Below the pieces are notes generated by a model that saw nothing but the letters and a program-made list of their open reading frames with translations, was not told the origin of the DNA and searched no databases. Below, piece by piece: positions 56,165 to 64,000 of a stretch of DNA of 64,000 nt. The first letter of the stretch is position 1; each line of letters starts with the position of its first letter. Both the position numbers and the translations under genes were made by a program. The DNA is from Fusibacter bizertensis (GTDB lineage Bacteria; Bacillota; Clostridia; Peptostreptococcales; Acidaminobacteraceae), in assembly GCF_029914245.1 (NCBI RefSeq), contig NZ_JARYZI010000005.1, positions 186,001 through 250,000 of the forward strand, given 5' to 3'.

Positions 56165-56950
56165 ATGAAGGTTACTGTTAAAACTTTTTATGATATTATT
56201 GATAGCATTGCGCCATTTGAAACTGCTGATACTTGGGATAACTCAGGCTTGTTAGTTGGATCTATGGATAACAACGTATCCAATGTACTTGTAGCTCTTG
56301 ATATTACTGAAGAAGTCGTTTTAGAAGCTATCGAAAATAGCTGCCAACTCATCATTTCACATCATCCAATCATTTTTACTGGTGTAATGTCAATTACGGA
56401 ACATAATTATGCAGGTAAATTACTGCAAAAAATTATTCAAAATAATATCGCTGTAATTGCTGCGCATACTAACTTAGACCGTTCAACAACACATGGGATA
56501 AATTTGTTTTTAGCTAATGAATTCAAACTGGTTGATTGTGTACCTCTGAATTTTGCACACGGATATGGTATCGTAGGAAGTTTAACAACATCATCAACGC
56601 TAAGTACTTTTATAGAATTGACAAAAAACATCTTTAAAATTGATTTAGTAAAAATAAGTAACTATCAAGATAAGCCCATCACAAAAGTTGCCATATGTAG
56701 TGGTGCTTCTGCAGATTTTATAGAAGATGCCCTTACTAATTCAGCAGATGTATATATTACCGGCGATTTAAAGTACCATGAGGCTCAAAAAGTTTTAGGG
56801 AGTGGTATGGTATTATTTGATGTTGGACATTTTGAAAGTGAGTTTGTATATCTGGAAACTTTAAAAATTCATATATTAAATCAACTTCAGAGTCAAAATG
56901 TTGACATTAAAATCAGTCAATATGAGAAACCTATATTCAGATATATATAA
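56165..56950 (+). CDS. Nif3-like dinuclear metal-centre protein (YqfO family)
   Basis: The product has 261 residues of the Nif3/DUF34 family, which forms hexameric toroids with a dimetal site. Metal ligands are seen in ISHHPIIF (about 62-69), AAHTNLDR (about 100-107) and DVGHFESE near the end. It lacks the CutA-like insert of Bacillus YqfO. A GTP cyclohydrolase 1 type 2 label is often given but is not supported. The ATG follows GAAGGAG, 15 bases after trmK, so they are one operon. Confidence 0.93.
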   Translation: MKVTVKTFYDIIDSIAPFETADTWDNSGLLVGSMDNNVSNVLVALDITEEVVLEAIENSCQLIISHHPIIFTGVMSITEHNYAGKLLQKIIQNNIAVIAAHTNLDRSTTHGINLFLANEFKLVDCVPLNFAHGYGIVGSLTTSSTLSTFIELTKNIFKIDLVKISNYQDKPITKVAICSGASADFIEDALTNSADVYITGDLKYHEAQKVLGSGMVLFDVGHFESEFVYLETLKIHILNQLQSQNVDIKISQYEKPIFRYI

Positions 56951-57086
56951 CATCATAGCAAAATATGCTAGGTAGAGCATGCTAATTGTGTCAGAGATAC
57001 AATTACATGCTTTTATTTGGTTAAAAACAACTATTTTTGGATATATATATGTCGAAGCATATCTATTAAATTTAAAGGAGATTAAT

Positions 57087-57275
57087 ATGTCAAAAAAATT
57101 ATGCAAACTAGTGAGCGATGATATATTGGATAAAGATTTTAAAAGCTATACAAAACTCGTAAACGAAGCACGTTTTGTCTGCAAAAAATGTGGTAGAGTA
57201 GCAAAAGATGAGGATAGTCTATGTAAACCAAAAGCAATTAAAGTGAAACAATCTAAGAAATCAAAAAAAGACTAA
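57087..57275 (+). CDS. Small zinc-ribbon-like protein, 62 residues
   Basis: I cannot name the family. The product is short and basic, with a CKKCG knuckle (about residues 34-38) and single cysteines near 6 and 47, so a zinc site with two to four Cys ligands is possible. The tail is lysine-rich. The ATG at 57087 follows AAAGGAG; an in-frame upstream ATG at 56979 has no site. A terminator follows. Good ribosome site, codon use like its neighbours and position after nif3 support a real gene. Confidence 0.75.
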   Translation: MSKKLCKLVSDDILDKDFKSYTKLVNEARFVCKKCGRVAKDEDSLCKPKAIKVKQSKKSKKD

Positions 57276-57337
57276 AGTTTTGTAAAATCTAAGTAAAGTT
57301 CGATGAAATACAATTACAGATAAAATTTATAAATGTA

Positions 57338-57382
57338 TAATAAAAAGTGTGACTCAAATCGCTTATGCTTTTTATTATTTTT
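57338..57382 (+). terminator. Terminator of the small zinc-ribbon gene
   Basis: TAATAAAAAG (57338-57347) pairs with CTTTTTATTA (57368-57377), with extra TGA/TCG-type pairing inside, then T residues. The left arm also holds part of a TATAAT (57336-57341), which might instead be a -10 for the next gene. Confidence 0.58.
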
Positions 57383-57406
57383 AAAGTTTTCTGAAAAGGG
57401 GGATAA

Positions 57407-58921
57407 ATGGATCATTTATTTGCTGCAATTGATCTTGGATCAAATGCAATAAAATTAAAAATTGTACAAGTTGAAAACGGTATCATGAAGCCCCTTGAAG
57501 ATGTATCTGTTCAAATTCCACTTGGAGACGAGGTTTTTCTATCCAATACGATTCAACTTGAGACAGTAAAAGAAGCTGTAGAAACACTTAATTATTTCAA
57601 GCAAACGATGGCCTCTTATGGTGTAACCAATTATAAAGCGGTTGCAACAAGTGCACTTAGAGAAGCAGAGAATTCAAAGAACATCGTAGAAATCATTCGT
57701 ATGAGAACTGGACTCGAAGTAGAAGTAGTTGAAGATACCATAGAAAAGTTTTTAACTTATAAATCTATTCGAGATAAAATACATGACTATAGAAGCATTA
57801 GAAAAGGGTCTTTACTAGTAGAGGTCAATTCAGGTAGTTGTGATATAAGTATCTATACACAAAACAAACTCATGAAAAATGATGAGATTAAATTAGGGAT
57901 TAAAAGTTTAAAATATATGCTAATAGAACTTGAGAAGCGTACTGTTCATTACCCTTATATTTTAAAAGAGCTTATCGAAACTAGAACATCCCATATTTGG
58001 CCAAATATCGAAGCTAAAAAACTCACACATTTCTTAGCGGTTGGTGGCGAAGCCAAACAGATGAACGAGCTTCTTTTTAACGATGTTGAAGAAGTTCCTA
58101 TGTCACTTTTTAAAAGCTATAGTGCAAAAGCAATGGCAAATGATTACGAATTACGCCACAAAGTAGAAAGCAAAAGAATCAATTGGTATGAGTTTTTAGC
58201 TACAATCATCCTTTACGATGTATTTACAGAACTTGTAGATGCACAGTTTATTACGGTTCCAAATATATCGCTAAGAGATGGTATACTGGCAGAACTTGTT
58301 GAAAAAGAATTTTCTTTGACAAGGTATAAGCATTTTAATAACGATGTCTTTACTCTTGCATATGAAATTAGCAAACGATATAAGAGTAGTGAATCACATG
58401 TCAAACATATGGAACATACTGCACTTATATTATTTAAGGCACTTAGAATAAATTTTCAATTTCATGATAGAGATGAAACCTTACTTAGACTTGCAGCAAT
58501 TCTCCATGAAATCGGAAAATTCACAAGGATGCGTGATTATCTGATCACGACTTATGAAAAAATCAGCAATCTCGATATACTTGGCATTAAACATGATGAA
58601 TCTCTGATTATCGCTCATATGTGTCGACTGATATCAAGTTCAGAACATAAAATGTATGACAACATGATCAGTGGAGTGCAACCTGAAGATCAGATCAGAA
58701 TCTTTAAGCTAGCATCAATATTATCAATTGCCGATGCCTTGGATAAAGGAAAGAAACAAAGGATCACAGTTGTAGATACTGAGATTACAGAAAATAATTT
58801 CTATATAAAAATTAAGAGAGACTCTGAAACCATTTTAGAAGATTGGAGTTTTGAATTTACAATTGATAACTTTGCCAACACTTTTGGCATTATACCAGAA
58901 TTGAAGGATGTGGATGAATGA
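57407..58921 (+). CDS. PPX/GppA-like protein with HD domain, degenerate phosphate loop
   Basis: The product has 504 residues: a two-lobe actin-like PPX/GppA domain (1-300) and a C-terminal HD domain (about 310-500). AAIDLGSNAIKLKIV and ATSALREAENS are kept, as is the catalytic-position Glu (E113 in VEDTIEKF). The second phosphate loop, DIGGGSTEL in active family members, reads EVNSGSCDI (139-147), and the HD pair is H367-E368. It may have lost exopolyphosphatase activity and serve a regulatory role. The 3' end overlaps ppk by four bases (ATGA), so coupling is likely. Confidence 0.85.
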   Translation: MDHLFAAIDLGSNAIKLKIVQVENGIMKPLEDVSVQIPLGDEVFLSNTIQLETVKEAVETLNYFKQTMASYGVTNYKAVATSALREAENSKNIVEIIRMRTGLEVEVVEDTIEKFLTYKSIRDKIHDYRSIRKGSLLVEVNSGSCDISIYTQNKLMKNDEIKLGIKSLKYMLIELEKRTVHYPYILKELIETRTSHIWPNIEAKKLTHFLAVGGEAKQMNELLFNDVEEVPMSLFKSYSAKAMANDYELRHKVESKRINWYEFLATIILYDVFTELVDAQFITVPNISLRDGILAELVEKEFSLTRYKHFNNDVFTLAYEISKRYKSSESHVKHMEHTALILFKALRINFQFHDRDETLLRLAAILHEIGKFTRMRDYLITTYEKISNLDILGIKHDESLIIAHMCRLISSSEHKMYDNMISGVQPEDQIRIFKLASILSIADALDKGKKQRITVVDTEITENNFYIKIKRDSETILEDWSFEFTIDNFANTFGIIPELKDVDE

Positions 58922-60975
58922 TACTCAACCGTGAGCTAAGTTGGTTGGAATTTAATAGACGTGTATTAATGGAGATGGAAGATTTAACAACTCCTATTTT
59001 AGAGAGATTACGATTTAGTGCAATATTTGCCTCAAATCTTGATGAGTTTTTTATGGTAAGGGTAGCAGCCATTAAAAACCAAATTAGTTCTGGCTATGAA
59101 GATGTAGATCCAACTGGTTTAACAGCGAGAGAAAAACTTGAACTAATCAACGAAACTGTTTCTGAACTTGTTGACCTGCAGTATAAGATGACCATGTCTC
59201 AACTGGAAACCCTTAGAGAAGATGGTATAAGTTTAATTAGAAGTGCTGAGTTTACGCCAAGTATATTAGCACAGTTAGAAAAAAAGTTTAGCTTAGAAAT
59301 TTTTCCCGTTTTAACACCTATGGCTGTAGATTTTTCCAGAAGATTTCCTTTAATTGCTAATAAGAGCTTGTATATTGGCGTCAAGCTTTTAATCGGTTTA
59401 GAACCAAAACTTGCGATGGTTCAGGTTCCAAGTGTTTTAGAGCGGCTTATCAAAGTAACAGATTGTAAATCAAATGTTTGTTATGTGCTTTTAGAAGACG
59501 TTATTGAAACCTTTATTGATAAACTTTTCCTTGGACACCAAGTGCTTGCAACCTGTCAATTTAGAGCAACCAGAAATGGTGATATCAATATCGTTGAAGA
59601 TGAAGCTGAAGATTTGCTGATGGTTATTGAGGAAGCAGTTAAACTTAGAAAATGGGGTGAAACAGTAAGGCTCGAAATTGGACAAGGTGAAGATCCTTGG
59701 CTTTTAAAGGTTTTACAAGATTCGTTAATGGTAGAAGCAAAACAAGTTTTCAAAGTAGACGGCATACTGGATTTAACATTTCTCTTTAAAATTAAAGCGC
59801 CTAAGAGTTTATCAAAACTTACAAAAGCACCTTATAAACCTAAACGTTTCCCAATAATTGATAAAAAGAATATATTCAAAACCATTCGCGAAGGTGATAT
59901 TTTTCTACATCATCCTTACGAAACTTTTGACACTGTGGTTGATTTTATTAAACAAGCGAGTAAAGATCCTCATGTTTTGGCAATCAAACAGACACTTTAT
60001 AGAGTAAGTGGGGATTCCCAAATTGTAAAAGCCTTAGCAGAGGCTGCAGAGAAGGGAAAACAAGTTACGGTATTAGTTGAATTACGTGCGCGTTTTGATG
60101 AAGAAAACAATATCAATTGGGCTAAAAAATTAGAGCAACGAGGTGTTCATGTAATATACGGTATCTATGGTCTAAAAACACACTCTAAAATCACTCTAAT
60201 TGTCAGACGTGAAAAAAATAAAATTAGGCGTTATCTTCATCTTAGTACAGGTAACTATAATGATCAAACAGCAAAGGTTTATACTGATATGGGGCTAATT
60301 ACATGCAATGAAAGCTTTGGATCTGATGCGTCAATGTTTTTTAATATGGTATCGGGATTTGTTACATCCGTTAATACTAGTATCATGAGCGTTGCACCTT
60401 TTACTTTGAGACAAAAATTCAATGACTTAATTGACCGGGAAATATCACATGCGAAGGCTGGACATTCAGCATCTATCATTGCAAAAATGAATTCTCTTGT
60501 TGATCTAGAAATAATTGAAAGGCTTTATACAGCATCCAAAGCAGGCGTTAAGATAAATTTACTCATTCGTGGTATTTGTACATTAAAACCAGGTATTGAA
60601 GGTCAAAGTGAAAATATAACCGTTACAAGTATTGTTGGAGAATTTCTTGAACATAGTCGAATTTTTTATTTTGAAAACCACAGAAAATCTGAAATTTATC
60701 TTTCTAGCGCTGACTGGATGACTCGAAATCTAAGTAGAAGAGTGGAACTTCTTTTCCCAATAGAAGATGCCACTATTGCAGAGAGAATTTTATATACACT
60801 TAAATTATATTTAGCTGACAATCAAAAATCATGGCAACTTACATCTGACGGAAAATATGATAAGATTACTAATTCTAAACATCCAATTAAAGCTCAAGAC
60901 ATTCTAAAAACACTTGAATATACCAGTAATAAAGAGTACATTAATCAAATTAAATCTATTATAGAAAGTAAGTGA
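58918..60975 (+). CDS. ppk: Polyphosphate kinase 1
   Basis: PPK1 makes polyphosphate from ATP reversibly. The product has 685 residues, normal length: N domain beginning LNRELSWLEFNRRVL, H domain, then two phospholipase-D-like catalytic domains. The autophosphorylated His is H422 in LKTHSKITL, and the second active-site His is H579 in LEHSRIFYF. YFENHRKSEIYLSSADWMTR (about 582-601) is typical. The ATG at 58918 overlaps the upstream gene by four bases. Both partners of polyphosphate turnover lie in one unit. Confidence 0.97.
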   Translation: MILNRELSWLEFNRRVLMEMEDLTTPILERLRFSAIFASNLDEFFMVRVAAIKNQISSGYEDVDPTGLTAREKLELINETVSELVDLQYKMTMSQLETLREDGISLIRSAEFTPSILAQLEKKFSLEIFPVLTPMAVDFSRRFPLIANKSLYIGVKLLIGLEPKLAMVQVPSVLERLIKVTDCKSNVCYVLLEDVIETFIDKLFLGHQVLATCQFRATRNGDINIVEDEAEDLLMVIEEAVKLRKWGETVRLEIGQGEDPWLLKVLQDSLMVEAKQVFKVDGILDLTFLFKIKAPKSLSKLTKAPYKPKRFPIIDKKNIFKTIREGDIFLHHPYETFDTVVDFIKQASKDPHVLAIKQTLYRVSGDSQIVKALAEAAEKGKQVTVLVELRARFDEENNINWAKKLEQRGVHVIYGIYGLKTHSKITLIVRREKNKIRRYLHLSTGNYNDQTAKVYTDMGLITCNESFGSDASMFFNMVSGFVTSVNTSIMSVAPFTLRQKFNDLIDREISHAKAGHSASIIAKMNSLVDLEIIERLYTASKAGVKINLLIRGICTLKPGIEGQSENITVTSIVGEFLEHSRIFYFENHRKSEIYLSSADWMTRNLSRRVELLFPIEDATIAERILYTLKLYLADNQKSWQLTSDGKYDKITNSKHPIKAQDILKTLEYTSNKEYINQIKSIIESK

Positions 60976-60979
60976 TTCG

Positions 60980-62491
60980 ATGAAACGCTCAATCGCAATA
61001 ATTGACTTAGGTTCAAACTCAATTCGAATGAATATCATAGGGATCAACGAACGGGGTGGGTATAGTATATTTGATCAAGCAAGTGAAATGGTTAGACTAA
61101 GCGAAGGGATGGGTGATTCTTTAATTCTTCAAGATAAACCCATTAAAAGAACCATAGATGCACTACTTTACTTTAAAAAACTTATAGAAGTTAATAATAC
61201 TAAAGAGGTATATGCTCTAGCAACAGCTGCGGTTAGAATGGCAGTTAATCAAGAGGTCTTTCTAAAGCAAGTAAAGAAAGCTACAGGTTTTGATTTCATC
61301 GTACTTAGTGGTAACCAAGAAGCATACTATGATTATCTTGGTGTTGTTAATTCAATGTCACTAGATGATGCACTTATTCTCGACATTGGCGGTGGGAGTA
61401 CTGAGCTCATATGGATGAAGAATAGAGTTTTAAAAGAAGCAGTTAGTTTACCCTTTGGATCGGTCACTTTAACAGAACGATTCAGTATGATAAAACATAA
61501 GAAAAAAAGAATAGAGGCAGCACATAAATATATCGATAAATACCTTGATCAGTTGCCCTGGCTTAAAGAACTAAGGGGCAAACCCGTTATTGGATTAGGA
61601 GGGGTCATTAGGACACTAGGTAAAATTGACAGAGATCTAAATGGCTATCCTATAGAAAATATGCATAATTATAGAATGCATGAAGATGAAGTTGATTCAA
61701 TCTGTGAAAAAATCATCTCCACTGATGAAAAAGAGCTCGATAAGATTAGCGGTATCAGTAAAAAAAGAGCTGATATCATCAAACTTGGAATATTACCATT
61801 TAAATGTATATTCGAAAGAATTGATTCTCCCGAAATTCGAATAAGTGGAAACGGATTAAGAGATGGCTATTTTTATGAGAAGTATTTTCCATCCATTGGT
61901 TATCCCGTTATCGTTGAGGATGTCCTTTTACAGAGCAAACAAAATATGATTAATCGTTTTGAAATCAATGAAAGACATGCAAAACATGTTCAGTTTATAG
62001 TGTTAAAATTATTCAATGCGCTAAGTTCTATTACTAATTATAAAGATACAGATAAAAAAATTCTAAGTACTGCTGCATTACTTCATGATATTGGTACTCA
62101 TATAGAATACTATGATCATCATGTTCACGGATTTTATTTAATTCTTAATGGTAGATTAGAAGGGCTAACCAATCCAGAAAGGATATCTGTTGCTTTTTTA
62201 GTAGGTTCTCATCGAGAAGCAGGCATAAAATCACGTATGGTTGATTTTGAAAATATTTTAAGTAAAGCCGAGTTAAACAGATTAGGTAAACTCGTAGTTT
62301 TACTGAATATTGCTGAACAGTTAGATCGTGCAGAAAATTGTGCGGTTAAGGATTTAGAGATTATTATTGAAAGCGATCGCGTGCTAATAAAGTTAATCAG
62401 TGACGAATCCACTGAACTAGAAAAAGCATCAGCTAAAAGATTTTCTGAACGCTTCGAGAAACAATATCAAATTCCACTTTCAATTATCTAG
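60980..62491 (+). CDS. ppx: Exopolyphosphatase/guanosine pentaphosphatase family protein with HD domain
   Basis: The product has 503 residues: PPX/GppA domain (1-300) with IIDLGSNSIRMNII, ATAAVRMA, catalytic E114 in SGNQEAYYDY, intact phosphate loop DIGGGSTEL (135-143) and GLGGVIRTLGKI, then an HD domain with LLHDIGTH. All expected residues are present, so this is the active partner to ppk, releasing phosphate from polyphosphate ends, perhaps also pppGpp. It starts five bases after ppk. It is a paralogue of the gene at 57407, the same length but better kept. Confidence 0.93.
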   Translation: MKRSIAIIDLGSNSIRMNIIGINERGGYSIFDQASEMVRLSEGMGDSLILQDKPIKRTIDALLYFKKLIEVNNTKEVYALATAAVRMAVNQEVFLKQVKKATGFDFIVLSGNQEAYYDYLGVVNSMSLDDALILDIGGGSTELIWMKNRVLKEAVSLPFGSVTLTERFSMIKHKKKRIEAAHKYIDKYLDQLPWLKELRGKPVIGLGGVIRTLGKIDRDLNGYPIENMHNYRMHEDEVDSICEKIISTDEKELDKISGISKKRADIIKLGILPFKCIFERIDSPEIRISGNGLRDGYFYEKYFPSIGYPVIVEDVLLQSKQNMINRFEINERHAKHVQFIVLKLFNALSSITNYKDTDKKILSTAALLHDIGTHIEYYDHHVHGFYLILNGRLEGLTNPERISVAFLVGSHREAGIKSRMVDFENILSKAELNRLGKLVVLLNIAEQLDRAENCAVKDLEIIIESDRVLIKLISDESTELEKASAKRFSERFEKQYQIPLSII

Positions 62492-62528
62492 TCACATGTT
62501 TCAATTACTTTACAGATTCAAAAGCCAC

Positions 62529-62557
62529 TTGATTAGGCCTTAACAATTAGATATAAT
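62529..62557 (+). promoter_or_regulatory. Promoter of the helD-like gene
   Basis: TTGATT (62529-62534), 17 bases, TATAAT (62552-62557). The leader to the start codon is about 70 bases and holds a GGATAGT/ACTATCC inverted repeat (62584-62612) with a T-rich stretch after it, possibly a weak attenuator. Confidence 0.62.
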
Positions 62558-62635
62558 AGTAAAGTTCCGTTTTTTTGGCCTATGGATAGTTTTCATTTCT
62601 TGAACACTATCCTTGTTCTTTTTGTGGAGGGATTT

Positions 62636-64000
62636 ATGAAGTTAAAGAAACACCCAGATTATGAACATGAATTAAATAGATTAAATGAAACGAAGGAGCA
62701 TATCGAACATACTATTGCATCAGTTGAAAATTATAGAAAACTTTACAGTGATAACATTAAAGATGCGATGAGTAACCTAGATACACAAGAAAGTTCATCA
62801 AATTATATTGATGCATTAATTAACACGCAATTTGTTGAAATTGCAGATAAAAATTATGACAACTTACTCCGTGCTCGGAAGAAACCATATTTTGCCAGAA
62901 TTGATTTTAAGCAAAGCGGAAAAGATGAAATTGAGAAATTCTATATAGGAAAAACGTCATTATTACGTGATGGAGAGTTTACACCACTTGTTGTAGACTG
63001 GCGTGCACCAATATCTACTTTATATTATGAGGGTCGACTTGGTGAAAACCAATATGAGTCAGAAGGCGATATCTATGAAGGTGAACTTTATCTAAAAAGA
63101 CAAATTGCGATCGAAGATGGTAAGCTACATGATTTTATAGATGTAGATATTACGACTAATGATGCTTTTTTACAAGCGTCATTAGAAGCAAGTGCCGACC
63201 AAAGACTTAAAGATATTGCATCTACAATTCAAGCAGAGCAAAATAGAGTTATTCGTGCTAACATGAGGCGTCCACTAATTGTTCAAGGTGCTGCAGGTTC
63301 AGGAAAAACCACAATTGCTCTGCACAGAATTGCATATTTTATCTATACTTATGAGAAATCATTTAATCCTGAGTCCTTTATGATCATTGCACCCAATAGA
63401 TTGTTTATCAATTATATCTCTGAGGTCTTACCTGAACTAGGCGTTGAAAAAGTGAAGCAGACAACCTATATTGACTTTATGAATGAACTTATTGGAAAGA
63501 AGATCCACTTAGTTGATAAAAATGAAAAACTCATCAAATTATTACATGAAAGTCATGACAGTAATCAATTGTTAATATGGAATACAGCTTTTAAAGGTTC
63601 TTTAGATTACATGCGTGGTATAGAAGCTTATTTAACACATATTGAAAAAAAATTTACACCGAGTGTACATTTTATGTATCAAGGTGAAACGCTTGCAAGT
63701 AGAGTGGAAATCAGATCACTCTTTTTACACAGTTACGATTATATGCCTATCATTAAACGTGTAAATGAGATTAAAAAACTACTTACATTTAGGCTCAAGC
63801 AAGTCCATAAGGAAAAGCTAACAAAGACCGAAGAAAAATACAATTTAAAAATTGATCATATAATCAGAGTAAAAGAACCTGGTGATGAAAGACGTAATCG
63901 CGTCATTTCACTTATGGATGAAAGAGATCATAAGCTCGCTGAGATGAAGCATGAATTTAAGCATGCTGTAAAAAATTATATGGCACTGTTTCCCAAAGTA
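62636..64000 (+). CDS. helD: HelD-like superfamily 1 helicase/RNA polymerase recycling factor, 3' end outside window
   Basis: HelD frees stalled RNA polymerase from DNA or RNA by an ATP-driven motor. At least 455 residues are visible: an N-terminal coiled-coil arm (about 1-100) that in HelD enters the polymerase secondary channel, PYFARIDF and VVDWRAPISTLYYEG, which are typical of HelD, Walker A GAAGSGKT (218-225) and the long insertion after domain 1A. The ATG follows TGGAGG. UvrD/Rep helicases lack this N-terminal arm, so HelD is favoured. The gene continues past 64000. Confidence 0.9.
   Translation, partial: MKLKKHPDYEHELNRLNETKEHIEHTIASVENYRKLYSDNIKDAMSNLDTQESSSNYIDALINTQFVEIADKNYDNLLRARKKPYFARIDFKQSGKDEIEKFYIGKTSLLRDGEFTPLVVDWRAPISTLYYEGRLGENQYESEGDIYEGELYLKRQIAIEDGKLHDFIDVDITTNDAFLQASLEASADQRLKDIASTIQAEQNRVIRANMRRPLIVQGAAGSGKTTIALHRIAYFIYTYEKSFNPESFMIIAPNRLFINYISEVLPELGVEKVKQTTYIDFMNELIGKKIHLVDKNEKLIKLLHESHDSNQLLIWNTAFKGSLDYMRGIEAYLTHIEKKFTPSVHFMYQGETLASRVEIRSLFLHSYDYMPIIKRVNEIKKLLTFRLKQVHKEKLTKTEEKYNLKIDHIIRVKEPGDERRNRVISLMDERDHKLAEMKHEFKHAVKNYMALFPKV

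Noticed and set aside
1-64000. CRISPR arrays, insertion sequences, prophage or integrative elements
   Set aside because: No spaced direct repeats, transposase, integrase or terminal repeats were seen. Gene order is that of a core chromosomal block.

Overview
The window is a low-GC (roughly one third G+C), gene-dense stretch of a Gram-positive chromosome. Gene content and order point to a member of the Clostridia. The block from comEC to nif3/yqfO follows the classic Firmicutes order (comEC-holA, rpsT divergent from lepA-hemW, hrcA-grpE-dnaK-dnaJ-prmA-rsmE-mtaB, hinT-rpsU-yqeY, phoH-pgpH-ybeY, cdd-era, recO, glyS, ppsR, dnaG-rpoD-trmK-nif3). Genes for selenocysteine use, an SLH-domain exported protein and PPDK with its regulator fit an anaerobic clostridial relative. 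The sporulation genes that usually sit inside this block (gpr, spoIIP, yqfC, yqfD) are absent from their usual places, so the organism may not form spores. That last point is inference.

Region 1 (1-11543): a D-Ala-D-Ala carboxypeptidase gene on the minus strand, cut by the window edge, faces a short ComEA-like helix-hairpin-helix protein. Then comes the selenocysteine operon selD-selA-selB. SelD is itself a selenoprotein with an in-frame UGA at codon 13. The operon is followed by a WalR-like response regulator, its histidine kinase, a GerMN-domain membrane protein and an SLH/GH18 exported protein with a WalR-type box upstream. After a GNAT gene, selC (tRNA-Sec, UCA) lies on the minus strand.

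Region 2 (11544-17629): a mixed accessory segment with YbjQ, PlsY, an alpha/beta hydrolase, an AlaX editing protein, an uncharacterised 300-residue protein and an orphan TaqI/Eco57I-type adenine methyltransferase that resembles clostridial CamA.

Region 3 (17630-57300): the conserved housekeeping block for DNA uptake and replication, translation, heat shock (perfect CIRCE operator), RNA modification, cell-cycle GTPase, recombination, glycyl-tRNA synthetase (T-box leader), PPDK control, primase and the main sigma factor. mgtE, a chemoreceptor, a DUF4342 protein, a DUF3048 protein, ppdK and dgt interrupt the standard order.

Region 4 (57301-64000): a polyphosphate cluster in which ppk1 is flanked by two PPX/GppA-HD proteins, the first with a degenerate phosphate-binding loop. 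A HelD-type helicase gene follows and runs off the window end.

No mobile element, prophage or CRISPR array was seen. I found no wholly new system. The best leads are the Sec-containing SelD, the CamA-like methyltransferase with its unknown partner, the PPX-PPK-PPX arrangement, and the regulator/kinase/GerMN/hydrolase cluster with its WalR-type box.
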